In this document: positions 30,088 to 37,310 of the stretch, piece after piece
Layout: every line of letters starts with the position of its first letter
Position numbering within the stretch: the stretch's first letter is position 1
Assembly (NCBI GenBank): GCA_965613685.1
Contig: OZ277031.1
Coordinates: 62,001 to 126,000, forward strand
Direction: 5' to 3'
Source: Methylotenera oryzisoli_B
GTDB lineage: Bacteria; Pseudomonadota; Gammaproteobacteria; Burkholderiales; Methylophilaceae
DNA length: 64,000 bases
Made by a program: the position numbers and the translations under genes
Notes under the pieces: model-generated
What the model saw: only the letters and a program-made list of their open reading frames with translations
Database searches by the model: none
What the model was told of the DNA's origin: nothing

Positions 30088-30130
30088 TTGTTTCAACAGT
30101 ATTACTACAGCGTCGCGTAAAGCGACGCTT
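30088..30130. repeat. 43-bp repeat copy C, right of the toxin-antitoxin pair
   Basis: TTGTTTCAACAGTATT plus GCGTCGCGTAAAGCGACGC; pairs with copy A at 29281-29323. Confidence 0.85.
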
Positions 30131-30356
30131 ATTCAACAATTAAATTAACAAATCTATCCACCAGTGGCGCTATAAAAAGGATTGATAGGAAGACAAGCGG
30201 CCAACTTAATATAAAGTTAGATGGCCATTTTTCTAGAAATATTTTTGTTGATGGCGCATTAGTTAATGTAATAACCCCGCTCACCAATAAAGCGGTGCTA
30301 AACGACATCATTAATGCAAAAGTGAGCCTTTTATATTGGTTAGGTAGTTTTTTCAT
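30129..30356 (-). CDS. DUF2798 family membrane protein
   Basis: The 75-residue product has two membrane segments (about 11-33 and 46-68) and the DUF2798 pattern: MMSFSTALLVSGVITLTN followed by FILSWPLVFLSILFIAPLVDRFV. Function unknown. It is next to the SDR gene on the same strand and may be part of the TetR-controlled group. Confidence 0.8.
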   Translation of the reverse strand: MKKLPNQYKRLTFALMMSFSTALLVSGVITLTNAPSTKIFLEKWPSNFILSWPLVFLSILFIAPLVDRFVNLIVE

Positions 30357-30365
30357 TTTAATACA

Positions 30366-31097
30366 CTACCAAGGCAGTGCATCGGCTTCATGGAAGAAGC
30401 CTCCAGTTGGACCATGGCTATTTAGCGTTGCAAGTCGTAATGTTGTTTTGTAGCTGTCAGCAATTTCCATCGGCGCATGTGGTCCACCGAGTTCTGTTTT
30501 CACCCAACCTGGGTGTGCTGAGTTCACTTTGATCATGGTGTCTTTTAATTCATGCGCCAGATGAATGGTGTAAGCATTTAGGGCAGTCTTTGATGCGTTA
30601 TAAGCAAATGCCTTGGCAGGACCAATGGGAGAGTTTTCCATGCTTTGAAGAGTGAGCGAGCCGACAATGCTTGATAAATTTACAATACGTCCGGCAACTG
30701 ACTTCATTAGCAATGGCAGTAGTTTTTGTGTCAGTAAAACAACAGCAAAAAGATTGGTATGGAAAGTTTGTTGCATGACTGCTTGGCTTACAAAACTACT
30801 TGAGTTGGTTCCAATAAGATCTTCAGTAATCATGCCAGCATTGTTAATGAGAATGTCTAACTCCCCATATTTTTTCTCGATGAAGTTGTGGACGCTATCA
30901 GCTGATTTGTCATTGTTGGCATCATAGGCAATGGCTTCGGCCTTGAACCCCATTTCTTGTAATTCTTTTGCAGCTAATTTTCCTTTAGCCAGATCTCTGC
31001 AACCAATAATTAAACTGATTCCTTCAGCCCCTAGAGCTTTTGCTGTTTCAAAACCAATGCCACGATTTCCGCCTGTAATAAATGCTACTTTACTCAT
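30366..31097 (-). CDS. Short-chain dehydrogenase/reductase
   Basis: The 243-residue protein has the SDR nucleotide site GGNRGIGFETAKAL (TGxxxGxG variant), NNAG at ~88, catalytic Ser in LSSIVG and YNASK at ~163-167 (Tyr-x-x-x-Lys). It probably reduces a carbonyl with NAD(P)H. Two other genes on its strand (alpha/beta hydrolase before it, DUF2798 after it) look co-transcribed, and the divergent TetR gene probably regulates them. AT-rich relative to the core genes. Confidence 0.93.
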   Translation of the reverse strand: MSKVAFITGGNRGIGFETAKALGAEGISLIIGCRDLAKGKLAAKELQEMGFKAEAIAYDANNDKSADSVHNFIEKKYGELDILINNAGMITEDLIGTNSSSFVSQAVMQQTFHTNLFAVVLLTQKLLPLLMKSVAGRIVNLSSIVGSLTLQSMENSPIGPAKAFAYNASKTALNAYTIHLAHELKDTMIKVNSAHPGWVKTELGGPHAPMEIADSYKTTLRLATLNSHGPTGGFFHEADALPW

Positions 31098-31126
31098 TTT
31101 TATCTCCTAAACATTCCTGAATTTGA

Positions 31127-31978
31127 TTATTTTGCTAATAAGATTGCTATGATTTTTTCTGGATTATCTACAAATGCGAAATGACCTGTATTCGCGACAG
31201 TAGAAATTGAAATGCCACCTAGTTGTTTTGCAGTTTCTTCTCTTTCACCAAGCGTTGACCAATCATGCTGACCGTAAATCAACTTAACTGGCGCTTTGAC
31301 ACCCGAATAAAGCGATTTAGCCTTACCCCATGACTGCCATCCAGCAAAGGTGCTGCGTTCAATATGCCTATATCCTTTACGTCTTCCAACTCGATCAAAC
31401 TCTTTCAATAGTTCTAACGGCATCCAGCGTTTATTTTTTAACCCGCCCTTTAAGATAATGCCAAGAAACAGTATGTTTTCCATGGCGGCAACTACTGCAC
31501 CGACATACGGAATTGCAAATTGGCTAATCACAAAATTTGCCAGAAAATTACCCCGTCGAACACCATCACCATATTTTTTATCGTAATCATAAGGATTGGA
31601 CGAGACTACTTGTTTAATACGATTAGGTAATTGACTTGCAACCGTCAAAGCTAAGACGCCGCCGATCGACTCGCCAACTAAGGTAATTTCTTTTAGGTCT
31701 AGTTTTTCAATAAATGCTATTACCGCGCTTCTGAAGTAGGGCTCATCATAATTAGCATTGGTATCAATAGAAGAGTAGCCATGCCCAGGTAAATCTATTG
31801 CATAAACAGTGTGGTGTTTTGCGAGTTGAGGAATCACATTTTCAAAGTAATCTAGTTGTGTGCGAATGGTGTGCAAGAGAATCAATGGATCACCATTACC
31901 TGCTTTTAGATAACGAATTGACCTGTTTCCATCAATTTTAAGATCGGTAACGTGACCAATTTTAGATAAGTTTTGCAT
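31127..31978 (-). CDS. Alpha/beta hydrolase
   Basis: The 283-residue protein has the oxyanion segment LLHTIRTQLDYF, VYAIDLPGHGYSS, the nucleophile elbow VGESIGGVL (Ser at ~107), Asp in LIYGQHDWST and His in NTGHFAFVDNPE. The substrate is unknown. It is the first gene of the minus-strand group next to a TetR gene, and a perfect palindrome lies just in front of its start. Confidence 0.92.
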   Translation of the reverse strand: MQNLSKIGHVTDLKIDGNRSIRYLKAGNGDPLILLHTIRTQLDYFENVIPQLAKHHTVYAIDLPGHGYSSIDTNANYDEPYFRSAVIAFIEKLDLKEITLVGESIGGVLALTVASQLPNRIKQVVSSNPYDYDKKYGDGVRRGNFLANFVISQFAIPYVGAVVAAMENILFLGIILKGGLKNKRWMPLELLKEFDRVGRRKGYRHIERSTFAGWQSWGKAKSLYSGVKAPVKLIYGQHDWSTLGEREETAKQLGGISISTVANTGHFAFVDNPEKIIAILLAK

Positions 31979-31989
31979 TTCGTGTTCCT

Positions 31990-32015
31990 AATAATGTAAC
32001 TGAGATTACATTATT
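31990..32015. promoter_or_regulatory. TetR operator candidate
   Basis: AATAATGTAA-CTGAGA-TTACATTATT is a perfect 10-bp inverted repeat. A related half-site (ATGTAA, 32047-32052) lies near the likely tetR -10 (TTGTCA 32033-32038, TATGTT 32055-32060). It lies between the divergent hydrolase and tetR genes. Confidence 0.8.
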
Positions 32016-32091
32016 AATCTTTCGTAATTTGCTTGTCAACACATTTATGTAATCTATGTTATATTATTAAGAAATATTTAAGGTTTAAGCT

Positions 32092-32694
32092 ATGGCAACA
32101 GCAGGAAGACCAAGGTCGTTTGATAAAGATGAAGCTTTGAAAAAAGCGATGTATGTCTTTTGGGAGAAGGGCTATGAAGGAACAACCATGGCTGATCTTA
32201 TAGAATCAATCGGCATGAAAGCACCAAGCATCTATGCAGCCTTTGGTAATAAAGATGCCATTTTTAAAGAAGTTGTTCAGGCCTATTTACCAATTGTTGT
32301 TGAAGGTCAATTGGCGGCGCTTAATAGTTCATCGGAAATTTATAAGGCAGTTGAGAATACATTAAAAGCCTGTGTGGACTTATATACCTGTGAAGATAGC
32401 CCTAATACATGTTTGATTATGACTGCTGCAATTAATACGGCACCGGAGCATTCAGAACATGTTGAAAATCTAAAAGGTCTAAGAGAAAAATATAAATCCG
32501 CGTGGGAACGAAGATTTAACCAAGCCAAGCTAGATCAGCAGCTATCAGAAAACGCAAATCCAAGTGATCTGGCGGAATACTTTACAACCCTTATTCAGGG
32601 GATGACGATTAAAGCTAAAGACGGAGCTTCCCAAGACACTTTATCAGCTACATCTAAATTAGCATTGATAACATTAAGCCAATTTATAAATTAA
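32092..32694 (+). CDS. TetR/AcrR family regulator
   Basis: The 200-residue protein begins MATAGRPRSFDKDEALKKAM and has the HTH region GYEGTTMADLIESIGMKAPSIYAAFGNKDAIF. The ligand domain contains CLIMTAAINTAPEH, seen in YxaF/LmrA-like members. It is divergent from the hydrolase/SDR/DUF2798 genes and separated from them by a perfect palindrome, so it most likely represses them until a small molecule binds. Confidence 0.94.
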   Translation: MATAGRPRSFDKDEALKKAMYVFWEKGYEGTTMADLIESIGMKAPSIYAAFGNKDAIFKEVVQAYLPIVVEGQLAALNSSSEIYKAVENTLKACVDLYTCEDSPNTCLIMTAAINTAPEHSEHVENLKGLREKYKSAWERRFNQAKLDQQLSENANPSDLAEYFTTLIQGMTIKAKDGASQDTLSATSKLALITLSQFIN

Positions 32695-32703
32695 AAACTT
32701 TCT

Positions 32704-32726
32704 AAGCGTCGCGTAACGGGACGCTT
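32704..32726. repeat. Palindromic repeat copy D
   Basis: AAGCGTCGCGTAACGGGACGCTT, one or two bases from copy B. Like copy B it is followed by a tRNA-type terminator and a relic tRNA-Phe fragment. Confidence 0.78.
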
Positions 32727-32756
32727 AATCATCATATTGCAATTACAAAACCCTGC

Positions 32757-32807
32757 CTATAAAAAACCACATCGCTGTAAGCTTGATTTTATTTGTGACA
32801 GAGACTG
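32757..32807 (-). repeat. Second copy of terminator plus decayed tRNA-Phe end
   Basis: ATAAAAAACCACATCGCTGT-AAGCTTGATTTTATT matches 29997-30032 closely, and TTGTGACAGAGACTG is a decayed version of the tRNA-Phe 3' end. Together with 29998-30060 it frames the TetR/SDR cassette. Confidence 0.6.
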
Positions 32808-32968
32808 TTAATGCATTGGGCTGGGTTACTGTTGGCTTAAGAAAATCGCGCTTTGTCCCTAGTTCTAGGGACAGACAAAATGCATTGCAATTTTTAAAAT
32901 TCAAAAGGGTACTCTCTCTGCTAATGCACTTTATATAAAACCAGTGCGTCCTAAATAAGGATTTTAAA

Positions 32969-33394
32969 ATGAAAAAAAGTACAAGGAAATTAACACTATC
33001 CATCACTGCAGGTTTTTTGCTGTGATCATTCTTGTTGCCGACGGTTTTTGCTGCGACTCTGCCTGAAGGCACTGTCGTCAGTAACGGACTGACATGGACG
33101 CGAAACAACAGCACGGTTGGTTCATCAGGCAAAAGCAATTGGAGTGCCGCCAACAATACCTGCCAGGCATTAACCGCAGAGGGGTTTAGCAATTGGCGCT
33201 TGCCAGTCAACTCCGAATTGAATGCCCTAGACAAAAGTCTGCTTAAAAGTGCGGGTTGGGCGATTGACTACACCTGGGCGCAGACACCCGGCAATGGTGA
33301 CGGTGACTATCATTACATGAAATGGCTGGGCAACGGTGGCTCCCTCGTGCAGGTCAGCGACAACGCGAACAACTATGTAACCTGTGTTCGCTAA
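32969..33394 (+). pseudogene. DUF1566-type exported protein with a TGA in the signal peptide
   Basis: From the ATG at 32969 the frame runs through a typical signal peptide (MKKSTRKLTLSITAGFLL), hits TGA at 33023-33025, and continues in the same frame (SFLLPTVFAATLPEGTVVSN) to TAA at 33394. The mature part has the DUF1566/Lcl pattern: GLTWTRNNSTVG, ANNTCQALTAEGFSNWRLPVNSELNAL and a final YVTCVR. A single base change would restore Trp or Cys. A TTG after the stop could start a product without a full signal peptide, so function is probably lost. Confidence 0.78.
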
Positions 33395-33548
33395 GGCCAT
33401 GTTTCTCTAATGAATCGCCCCTGATGCAGTAGCCACTGTTTAGCTTGATAATTGAAGTTAATAAAGAGTAATAAAAATGGACTTAGTCATGGTTGATTGA
33501 TCTTGAAGGAAAAGACCTACATAGCCCCTACATGAGGCGAAAAATAAA

Positions 33549-33582
33549 AAAGGCTTGCAAGCGATAAACTTGTAAGCCTTTG
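33549..33582 (-). terminator. Hairpin at the left end of the island
   Basis: AAGGCTTGCAAG and CTTGTAAGCCTT pair with one wobble; A and T tracts on both sides. Its right arm is already part of the 65-bp attachment repeat. Confidence 0.75.
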
Positions 33583-33636
33583 ATTTTATTGGTGGCCGAG
33601 ACTGGAATCGAACCAGTGACACGCGGATTTTCAATC
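33572..33636 (-). repeat. Left attachment repeat of the tRNA-Phe island
   Basis: 65 bases identical to 46863-46927, including the 3' 43 bases or so of tRNA-Phe (T arm, acceptor and CCA) plus 20 bases of downstream terminator. The tRNA is truncated here in the anticodon stem, so this is the displaced copy. Confidence 0.95.
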
Positions 33637-33816
33637 GCACTCGGAGCCTTTATTGGCGCGGGGTTCAGAGATTATGTCCAATAAAATCAGCTAGATAGCT
33701 TACCTGTCATTACTTGAGTTTTCCGCCATTTACCAAGTCAATTGAGACAAAAATGGTCCAAAAAATATGATTCCAAGCGGTAGCTATATTCTACTCCTAA
33801 ATCATATTGAGTTGTC

Positions 33817-34086
33817 ATGCAAAAACTATTAAGTCCCTCCGAGCTCGCCTCACTGCTCAGCGTTGCGCGTCAAACAGTCTACAACCGAATCTCTATTGGC
33901 AACAGCGCAAGCTTGCCTAAATATATTAAGTTGGGATCCTTAGTTCGCTTCCCTTTAACTGAAGTTGAGGCTTGGATTGCGCTGCAGATTAATGATGCAC
34001 AACTTCCTAAGTTGGATCCGCTAACAATCGTTCGTAGGCGAGGGCGTCCTACTAAAGCAGAACAAGTCGCCAGACGTATGATTTAG
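33817..34086 (+). CDS. AlpA/excisionase-like HTH protein
   Basis: The 89-residue basic protein has a MerR/HTH_17 fold: LLSPSELASLLSVARQTVYNRI and YIKLGSLVRFPLTEVEAWI, as in AlpA regulators and excisionases of P4-like and other integrative elements. A Lys/Arg-rich tail follows (VRRRGRPTKAEQVARR). It lies at the element end opposite to the integrase and probably controls excision or transcription of element genes. Confidence 0.88.
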   Translation: MQKLLSPSELASLLSVARQTVYNRISIGNSASLPKYIKLGSLVRFPLTEVEAWIALQINDAQLPKLDPLTIVRRRGRPTKAEQVARRMI

Positions 34087-34368
34087 TTTTGACCTGTTCT
34101 GTCGGTATAGAACGCAGTCTAAAATACTTAATCATACACAATGAACATACATATGTTCATTATAATCAACAACTTATACTACATTACCCCCCCATAATTA
34201 TGGTAACGTCTATGATGGCACTTCTCTCTAGAAGGTCAAAATATCCACCTGAGTCTATTCAACATAAAGTAATTAAATAAAGAGGAATATATGTTATTTA
34301 CATGCAATAAAAAGATTAAATCAATAGTCGAAAACCCTATTCACTTCTGCAATATAGAGAGTTAACCC

Positions 34369-35166
34369 ATGACATACTGTTGCGAAAATATATTGGAAAT
34401 AACTGGTAAGAAAGAGGATGTGGCTAGATTCAAAAAACAAGCAGTATCCAACGATTTTGTAGAAAAAGATGCCGGTACAGAGTCATTTTCTTTTGAAAGT
34501 CTTTTTCCAGCACCAGAAACCTTAAACGTTAAAGCAAGAAATCATACTGACGAATATGACTCATATTACGGCGATACACATAAAGTCTTGGATTATCAAT
34601 GGGTCAAAGATGTAGGGATTAATAATGAAAAGGAACTGAGGGCCTATTTAGATGAATTTAAGCCGGAATATCGGAAGGTTGCCGATCTATCTAAATTAAA
34701 CATATCGGCCCATGGTTACCCTGATTTTTGCAGATGGCGCATTGGTAATTGGGGATTTAAAAATGACGCTTACTCGTCCGCATTAATTAAAAGTGAGTCT
34801 CGTTTCATTAGTTACAGATTCAGCACACGTAAGCCACCAAAACTATGCCTGGCTGATGTGTCTAAACTTTATCCGGAGCTACATTTCAAGCTTATCTTCG
34901 AAGAGGTAAGCACTGGTAGCACAGGTTATGCGACTTACAAAAGAGGTAAGACGCTTAGGAATATAATTAGTGAATGCTGGAGAGGTGTTCATCCTGACGA
35001 CATGGAGCACTGGGATTGTTATGTTGACGGGTACGAGTATGATTTATACCAGTTTATTGCAAAATATGGATATGTAAGTGATCCAGATAGAGTAGTGCGT
35101 AGTGTTGAAGAGTGCGAGCGGATAATGTCAGGTGAGGATGACGAGTCAGATGATTCGGATGATTAG
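34369..35166 (+). CDS. DUF1281/Api92-like ferredoxin-fold protein
   Basis: The 265-residue protein begins MTYCCENILEITGKKEDVARF and FSFESLFPAPETL, which resembles the Api92/YubB (DUF1281) family found on plasmids and phages. A tail of Asp/Glu/Ser follows (GEDDESDDSDD). The family has no established biochemical function. RBS GAGAG precedes the ATG. AT-rich and isolated within the island. Confidence 0.75.
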   Translation: MTYCCENILEITGKKEDVARFKKQAVSNDFVEKDAGTESFSFESLFPAPETLNVKARNHTDEYDSYYGDTHKVLDYQWVKDVGINNEKELRAYLDEFKPEYRKVADLSKLNISAHGYPDFCRWRIGNWGFKNDAYSSALIKSESRFISYRFSTRKPPKLCLADVSKLYPELHFKLIFEEVSTGSTGYATYKRGKTLRNIISECWRGVHPDDMEHWDCYVDGYEYDLYQFIAKYGYVSDPDRVVRSVEECERIMSGEDDESDDSDD

Positions 35167-35295
35167 ACTAAACATGATCATGTGATAAAAGTAAGGTGGG
35201 TGCTGAACATTAATGCTACCTAGACTATCAGCATCCATCCTAAGGGGCTGTCTCAGTGACCAAGCATTAAAAGGGGGGCTGTTTAATAGCGGTAC

Positions 35296-36342
35296 TTATG
35301 GCAGGCCATACCAAATTGAGCGGCCTCCACCATGTCGTACTAGCAATCCTTTTATAACCAGTTTTCCGAAAGTAGTTTTTAAGGTATTAGGACTGGCGCC
35401 CACCTCGCGAACCATGTCTCGTGTTGTCACTCGTCCGTGATCTCGAACGTAATCGAGAATCTGAACAGCCAACTCAGGAAGTGCAGCAAGCGCACCTTTT
35501 TCTCGATCCACTTTGGAGGCAAGACGTCGTTTTTGCTGCTGCAATGCACGCATGAAGAATAGCAGCCATGGTTGCCAGTTTGGCGTATCGCTATGGATAG
35601 ATTGTTGTGTTTGACGTAGGGCAAGGTAATAACCTTCCTTACTTTGCTCAATGACACTTTCGAGCGAGCTGTAGGGTACGTAAGCATAGCCGGCTTGCAA
35701 AAGTAATAGCGTTGTTATGATGCGACTTAGCCGTCCATTGCCATCTTGAAAAGGGTGGATTTCCAAGAAAGTTACAGTGAACACCGCCACGATTAGTAGT
35801 GGGTGCAGTCTACCGAGTTCTCGAGCGTCTTGCAGCCACGCAACAAGGTCACTCATGCGGCGTGGCGTATCAAATGGAGACGCCGTCTCGAATACAACGC
35901 CGACCATTTTACCTTCCACGTCGAAAGCAACAACACTGTTTGATAACTTCTTGTATTCACCTCTGTGACGTTCATCTTTTTGGCTGTAGCGAAGTAGGTC
36001 GCGATGCAGTTGCTTTAGATGGTTCTCTGAGATAGGGATGTCGGCAAAGGCGTGGAAAATCATTTCCATGGTTTCAGCATAGCCAGCAACTTCTTGTTCG
36101 TCGCGACTATCAAATTTCTTGATTTCTAGGTTTGAAAGCAGTTGTTCGACCTCACGATCCGTGAGCCTGCTGCCTTCAATTCGTGTCGATGACCCTATGC
36201 TTTCAATCGTTGCTACATGCCGTAGTGCGTTCAGTCGTTCTGGCGCGATTGTGCCCAAGGCTCGCCAAGCCCCTTTAAATTCATCAACCTCACTTAATAG
36301 GTTGAGTAATTCGGGCGTGATTTGTATGGTATCTGTTTTCAT
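35296..36342 (-). CDS. Fic family protein with C-terminal winged helix
   Basis: The 348-residue protein contains the Fic motif HPFQDGNGRLSRI (residues ~195-207; catalytic His), an N-terminal inhibitory-type segment IGSSTRIEGS (S/TxxxE) and a C-terminal winged-helix region VTTRDMVREVGASPNTLKTTF. Fic enzymes usually transfer AMP from ATP to protein side chains, controlled by the inhibitory Glu. The HTH domain suggests it binds its own promoter, which carries three copies of an 18-bp repeat. Starts at 36342; the -10 lies only a few bases upstream. Confidence 0.93.
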   Translation of the reverse strand: MKTDTIQITPELLNLLSEVDEFKGAWRALGTIAPERLNALRHVATIESIGSSTRIEGSRLTDREVEQLLSNLEIKKFDSRDEQEVAGYAETMEMIFHAFADIPISENHLKQLHRDLLRYSQKDERHRGEYKKLSNSVVAFDVEGKMVGVVFETASPFDTPRRMSDLVAWLQDARELGRLHPLLIVAVFTVTFLEIHPFQDGNGRLSRIITTLLLLQAGYAYVPYSSLESVIEQSKEGYYLALRQTQQSIHSDTPNWQPWLLFFMRALQQQKRRLASKVDREKGALAALPELAVQILDYVRDHGRVTTRDMVREVGASPNTLKTTFGKLVIKGLLVRHGGGRSIWYGLP

Positions 36343-36351
36343 TAGTTAGAA

Positions 36352-36379
36352 TTTATACCTGAATAGACCGGATTGTCAA
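36352..36379 (-). promoter_or_regulatory. Fic promoter with repeats in spacer and upstream
   Basis: On the minus strand TTGACA (36379-36374), 16 bases, TATAAA (36357-36352). The transcript would start about 3-5 bases before the ATG at 36342, giving an almost leaderless mRNA. Confidence 0.72.
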
Positions 36380-36484
36380 CCTGAATAGACCGGAATAAAC
36401 CACCTCCTATTAATCAAGTTAGACTCGCTAATGCTACGCTTGGTTTTTGGTAACACCCGAATACATACCTGAATAGACCGGAAT
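36357..36484. repeat. Three ACCTGAATAGACCGGA repeats upstream of fic
   Basis: Copies at 36357-36373, 36379-36396 and 36467-36484; the first two are 22 bases apart. One fills the promoter spacer and the next overlaps the -35. They are operator candidates for the Fic winged helix, or alternatively binding sites for the nearby Rep protein. Confidence 0.8.
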
Positions 36485-36539
36485 AACGGCTTTAGTGGGC
36501 AGCGGAGCCGGTTAAACCGCGCCTATTTCTGCATTAACT

Positions 36540-37130
36540 AAACCCACGGGGCCCGCCCCGCCCTAAAGGGCCCCACCCGGTTTGCAGTCGCGGACGGCCT
36601 TCACAGCTAACCGCTACAGCATAAATTCTATACTAAGCACCCAAGCATCTAGCTGCTACCTATCCTCGTCAAATGGATTGGGCTGCGCCTGCTCCTTGCA
36701 GGCTTAAAACCTGCCACCTGCGGCGGCTTCATTTGCCAAGGCTATCGCCTAAGGTCCAAGCTACCTACTCACTGGGGTTGATGCGATAGCATCGTGGCTG
36801 CCAAAAGGTTTTGTGAGGCGTGGAAGAAACAAGCCCGCCATACCATGGTAGTTAAGACCGCCAAAGCTTCAGTTACCACCCATGTAAGACGGCCCGAACA
36901 AGGGCTGGCCTTTCGGAGTGCTTCTGGCGGCGTTTTCTGCAACAACGATTAAAGGGTTGCTACGACCACATGCGTTCAAGCTGGTATTGAAGTGGCTAAG
37001 TATAAGCAACACAGCACTTCGCCGTGTGCCATCGCGGTCATAACTACTGAGGCGGGGTGGGTAGCCCGTAGGGCGGGGCGGTAGCCCCGGGGGTGGGGCC
37101 CTTTAGGGCGGGGGTTTCCCCCGTGGATTC
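36540..37130. other. Non-coding, highly structured region with long inverted repeat
   Basis: No gene is seen between fic and rep. A GC-rich segment at 36545-36580 (CCCACGGGGCC..., GCCCTAAAGGGCCCCACCC) recurs inverted at 37095-37130, so ~35-base imperfect arms frame about 510 bases with many shorter stems. The position before iterons and rep suggests a replication origin or a structured RNA; I cannot decide. Confidence 0.6.
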
Positions 37131-37195
37131 TAATCGCATTGCACTTCTTCTTCTAGGAGATGAGAGTCAATCGCAGCTTACCTTACAAGGCAGCT

Positions 37196-37238
37196 GCTCT
37201 GTATAAAACTATTGTTGGCTCTGTATAAAACTCTTGTT
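37196..37238. repeat. Two 21-bp iteron-like repeats before rep
   Basis: GCTCTGTATAAAACTATTGTT (37196-37216) and the same with CTCTTGTT (37218-37238), period 22, one difference. Rep_3 initiators bind iterons of about this length upstream of their gene. Only two copies are seen and no DnaA box is obvious. Confidence 0.75.
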
Positions 37239-37310
37239 CTAAATGTATCCGGCCGGTGAATACAGAACGATAGCTATACGTTTTCCTGACACAATTTAAG
37301 GCGTATCACC

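Noticed and set aside
29281..32726. Palindromic repeats as integron attC sites or CRISPR repeats
   Set aside because: No GTTRRRY/RYYYAAC core pair and no integron integrase; spacing and number do not fit CRISPR, and no cas genes are present.
33023..33025. TGA as selenocysteine codon
   Set aside because: It falls inside a signal peptide and no SECIS-like hairpin follows; a mutation or sequencing error is simpler.
32743..33234. 163-codon frame on the minus strand
   Set aside because: Overlaps the DUF1566-like frame and the relic repeat; composition is not protein-like and no start site is supported.
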